Shown here: one piece after another, positions 61,610 through 64,000 of the stretch
Numbering within the stretch: the first letter of the stretch is position 1
How the letters are laid out: every line of letters begins with the position of its first letter
Assembly (NCBI RefSeq): GCF_025854335.1
Contig: NZ_CP107716.1
Span: forward strand, 496,001 to 560,000
DNA from: Pelagibacterium flavum
GTDB lineage: Bacteria > Pseudomonadota > Alphaproteobacteria > Rhizobiales > Devosiaceae
Direction of reading: 5' to 3'
DNA: 64,000 bases
The notes under the pieces: generated by a model
Databases searched by the model: none
What the model was told of the DNA's origin: nothing
The model's input: the letters and a program-made list of their open reading frames with translations, nothing else
Translations under genes and position numbers: made by a program

Positions 61610-62745
61610 CCCATTGCCGCCCGGTAGATGCCCAGAACGTCCTCCACGCTCATGGGGCGGGGATTGTTGTCCATGAGGCGGCGAATGGCGTGGGCTTCAC
61701 TGGCCCAGGCAGGCAGGGCATCGGGCAATGCGCCGTGGCGGGAGAGATCCATTTCGACGCCGAGCTGTTTGCAAAAGCCATGGGCTGACTGGAGAACGCC
61801 GGCCGCACTGGTATCGGCGCCAAGGTTGAGCAGCGAGAGGATTTCGCCGGTTTTTTCGGTGCAAAATGAGGCGTTGAAGGCCAGAACATGGGGGAAGATG
61901 ATGGCATTGGCCAGCCCGTGGGGGAGTTTGAGGCGGGTGCCGAGCGGGTAGGCGAGCGCGTGACCGCTGGCTGTGTTGACCGGACCGAGGCAAACCCCGC
62001 CATAGTATGAGGCCAGCATCATGCCGGCGCGGGCCTCTGTGTCGGTGCCATCGGCGACGGCGCGGGGCAGATAGCGTCCGACCAGTTCGATCCCCAAGCG
62101 GGCATAGCCATCGATCAGGGGGTGCGCCTTGATATTGGTGAAGGCCTCGACGCAATGGGCCAGGGCATCGACGCCGGTTGCCGCGGTGACGGCAGATGGC
62201 ACCGAATGGGTCAGCTCAGGATCAAGAATGGCGATGTCGGCAAGCATGTGCTCGCTTTCGACGGCCAGCTTGGCGAGGGTTTCGGGGTCGGTCACCAGCG
62301 CGCGCGTTCCGGCTTCCGAGCCGGTGCCCGATGTGGTGGGAACCTGAACCAGCGCGGTGCGGCGTCCATTGATCTTGCCCGCGCCGACCACCTCGGGGAC
62401 CGATTGTTCGGCATCCCAGAGGACGGCGACAAGCTTGGCAACATCCATGACCGAGCCGCCGCCCAGCCCGATCACGAGATCGGGGCGGAACTGGCGGGCC
62501 TCGGCAAGCACGGCCTCGACCGCGGGCAGGTCTGGCTCGGGGGGCAGGTCGAGATGGACATGGACCGAAGATTTGATGCCGATGCGGTCAACGAACGGTG
62601 CGGTGGGCGCCATGGCGACGACGAAGACACGGGAAAAGCCGTTGACGAAATCTTGCAGCCGGGACAATGCACCGGCGCCGATTTCAAGGCGCCTGGGCTG
62701 GGCGAGCGTTATGGGGCGGGCCATCGAGAGCATCGGTTCAGCCAT
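61606..62745 (-). CDS. Iron-containing alcohol dehydrogenase
   Basis: A group III NAD-dependent dehydrogenase of 379 aa. The NAD-binding region contains GLGGGSVMDVAKLVA and PTTSGTGSEA. Metal ligands are provided by DALAHCVEAF and HGLANAIIFPHVLAFN. The substrate is unknown. It overlaps the dapA-like gene start/stop region by 8 bp, so it is co-transcribed. The ATG at 62745 gives [14 protein letters not shown]; the longer frame upstream lies within the dapA-like gene. Confidence 0.9.
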   Translation of the reverse strand: MAEPMLSMARPITLAQPRRLEIGAGALSRLQDFVNGFSRVFVVAMAPTAPFVDRIGIKSSVHVHLDLPPEPDLPAVEAVLAEARQFRPDLVIGLGGGSVMDVAKLVAVLWDAEQSVPEVVGAGKINGRRTALVQVPTTSGTGSEAGTRALVTDPETLAKLAVESEHMLADIAILDPELTHSVPSAVTAATGVDALAHCVEAFTNIKAHPLIDGYARLGIELVGRYLPRAVADGTDTEARAGMMLASYYGGVCLGPVNTASGHALAYPLGTRLKLPHGLANAIIFPHVLAFNASFCTEKTGEILSLLNLGADTSAAGVLQSAHGFCKQLGVEMDLSRHGALPDALPAWASEAHAIRRLMDNNPRPMSVEDVLGIYRAAMG

Positions 62746-63670
62746 TGTCCTGCTCCTCGAGCGCGGCCATCTGCGCCCAGACGTCGTTGCACTGGGCCTC
62801 GTCCAGCGGGACGAGGGGCGGGCGGACGCGCGTCCAGCCCTCATGGTTGCGGCGGCGGGCCAGCATGGCCTTGACGGTGGGGAGCTGAACATAAGCGTTG
62901 GAGAGATTGCGCCAGGCCTCGATACGGGACTGGGCGTGATCGACTTCGGCGGCGCGCGTCGCGTCGTGCCAATTGTCAAAGACCACCCGCAAATGGTTGG
63001 CGATCAGGTTCGAGCTCGAAGTGATGCAGCCGGCGCCGCCCGAACGCAGCAGCGGGAGCATGAAGGGATCGGCGCCCGCAAAAACCGAGAAGTTTTCAAA
63101 GGCATTGGCGAAGGCCTGCATGCTTTCGAGTTTGCCCGAGCTGTCCTTGATGCCGATCACCGTGCCGGGGAAGCTTTCGAGCAGCCGGCCCACGAGCTCG
63201 AGCGAAAGCCCGACCTGAGCGATGGGCGGGATATGATAGAGAACGATGCGCAGATCGTTGCTCGCCACGCCCTCGATCAGCTCGGCATAGAATCGGAACA
63301 GGCCCTCGTCGGTGACGCCCTTGTAATAGAAGGGCGGCAGGACGACCGTTGCGGCAACGCCCGCTTCGACCGCGTGCCGGATGAGGGCGACGCTATCGGC
63401 GACATTGGTCTGGGAGGTGCCGGGCATCAGGCGTTTGGGGTCGATGCCCGAAGCGATGACATGCTCGAGCAAAGCCTGGCGCTGGGCAATGGAAAAAGAA
63501 TTGGCCTCGCCCGTGGTGCCCAGAAGCGCGATGCCGTCGCAGCCTTCTTCGAGCAGCGATTTGGCGTGGATCGCAAAGGCCGCGTGGTTGGGTTCGCCAG
63601 AGGCAAGGACCGGGGTTGCGGCGGCGCAATAGACGCCGCTTATGGGAAGATTGCGGGCGGGGTTCATCAT
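62738..63670 (-). CDS. Dihydrodipicolinate synthase/N-acetylneuraminate lyase family protein
   Basis: A class I aldolase of 310 aa. The Schiff-base lysine is in [13 protein letters not shown] and the catalytic tyrosine is in [24 protein letters not shown] is the N-terminal carboxylate-binding block. Being in an operon with pdxA-like and alcohol dehydrogenase genes, it probably acts on a 2-oxo acid or sugar acid rather than in lysine synthesis. ATGA overlap with the upstream gene indicates coupling. Confidence 0.88.
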   Translation of the reverse strand: MMNPARNLPISGVYCAAATPVLASGEPNHAAFAIHAKSLLEEGCDGIALLGTTGEANSFSIAQRQALLEHVIASGIDPKRLMPGTSQTNVADSVALIRHAVEAGVAATVVLPPFYYKGVTDEGLFRFYAELIEGVASNDLRIVLYHIPPIAQVGLSLELVGRLLESFPGTVIGIKDSSGKLESMQAFANAFENFSVFAGADPFMLPLLRSGGAGCITSSSNLIANHLRVVFDNWHDATRAAEVDHAQSRIEAWRNLSNAYVQLPTVKAMLARRRNHEGWTRVRPPLVPLDEAQCNDVWAQMAALEEQDNG

Positions 63671-64000
63671 TTGCTCCCGGCAGCCAGCCGGCGCGCATAG
63701 GCGATGGCGGCATTCATGTTGGTGTGGTTGGCCTTGCCGGTGCCGGCAATGTCGAAGGCCGTGCCGTGATCGACCGAGGTGCGGTCGATGGGCAGGCCGA
63801 GCGAGACATTGACCGCGGTATCGAAGGCAACGAGCTTGATGGGGATGTGGCCCTGGTCGTGATATTGGGCGACCACCAGATCGAAAGCGCCATTATAGGC
63901 CCGGTGATAGACGGTGTCGGCGGAAATGGGGCCGGTGACGTCGATCCCTTCGGCGCGAGCCATGTCGACGGCGGGGACAATCTGTTGGTCATCCTCGGTG
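63667..64000 (-). CDS. 4-hydroxythreonine-4-phosphate dehydrogenase-like (PdxA/PdxA2 family), N-terminal part outside the window
   Basis: The visible C-terminal part includes [16 protein letters not shown], the metal-binding histidine block [13 protein letters not shown] and the end motif [17 protein letters not shown]. The frame is open to the window's right edge. PdxA acts in PLP synthesis, whereas PdxA2 relatives oxidise other phosphorylated hydroxy acids such as D-threonate 4-phosphate. The linkage with aldolase and alcohol dehydrogenase genes favours a catabolic role, but this remains inference. Confidence 0.85.
   Translation of the reverse strand, partial: TEDDQQIVPAVDMARAEGIDVTGPISADTVYHRAYNGAFDLVVAQYHDQGHIPIKLVAFDTAVNVSLGLPIDRTSVDHGTAFDIAGTGKANHTNMNAAIAYARRLAAGSK

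Noticed and set aside
1..64000. CRISPR arrays, tRNA/rRNA genes, IS elements or prophage genes
   Set aside because: No spaced direct repeats, transposase or integrase motifs, phage structural genes or cloverleaf-like sequences ending in CCA were noticed while reading; a tRNAscan/IS search would settle it.

Overview
This 64 kb window is GC-rich chromosomal DNA from an alphaproteobacterium of the Hyphomicrobiales (Rhizobiales) type. A Devosiaceae member such as Devosia or Pelagibacterium fits best. That placement is inferred from gene content: rhizobial-style cheD/cheR/cheB genes and a small CheZ-motif protein, RIME-like intergenic repeats, DUF3309 and YkvA small proteins, TRAP and LIV transporters and a full-length pyruvate carboxylase. 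There is no prophage, insertion sequence, CRISPR array, rRNA or tRNA gene that I can support. The window is mostly core and catabolic genes, cut at both ends through a gene (manC on the left, a pdxA-like gene on the right).

Layout. 1-7 kb: manC 3' part, cysQ, a decayed aminotransferase fragment, a cytochrome c, a HisC-like aminotransferase, a COG4091 dehydrogenase with a SAF domain, and a 3-hydroxyisobutyryl-CoA hydrolase-like crotonase. 7-14 kb: a MarR regulator facing, across a perfect 20-bp palindrome, an acyl-CoA ligase / enoyl-CoA hydratase / SDR / TRAP transporter operon. This looks like an import, CoA-activation and beta-oxidation cassette for an unidentified carboxylic acid. 14-21 kb: mixed single genes (nitroreductase, AAC(6')-like acetyltransferase, FMN reductase, TetR with its own operator, SGNH esterase, Ada, a glutaredoxin-MauE membrane fusion, CopZ, an MFS carrier).

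21.5-33.6 kb is a chemotaxis region in pieces: STAS-cheY-cheA-cheW, then a divergent pair of a CheT-like gene and cheD, then MCP-cheR-cheB-cheY. A GNAT gene and a MocR/EamA pair sit between the pieces. 33.7-40.7 kb: methylglyoxal synthase, livG-F-H-M with a convergent substrate-binding gene, and a lone betaine-type binding protein. 40.9-54 kb: a GGDEF-EAL protein, a DUF442 protein, pyruvate carboxylase, ispG with two coupled acetyltransferases, ispA, mtgA, rpmF and fumC. 54-61.6 kb: envelope and signalling genes (CAP lipoprotein, PilZ protein, TusA, a DacC-like PBP, HxlR, an M15-like protein, a CYTH-CHAD protein). 61.6-64 kb: the end of a minus-strand operon of pdxA-like, dapA-like and iron-alcohol dehydrogenase genes, probably for sugar-acid or hydroxy-acid catabolism.

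Two intergenic repeat families recur: a long one (about 155-215 bp) with a GC-rich palindrome, and a RIME-like one with at least six full or partial copies. The leads that most deserve checking are the CheT-like gene, the MarR-palindrome catabolic cassette, the pdxA/dapA/ADH operon, the aminotransferase remnant and the repeat families.
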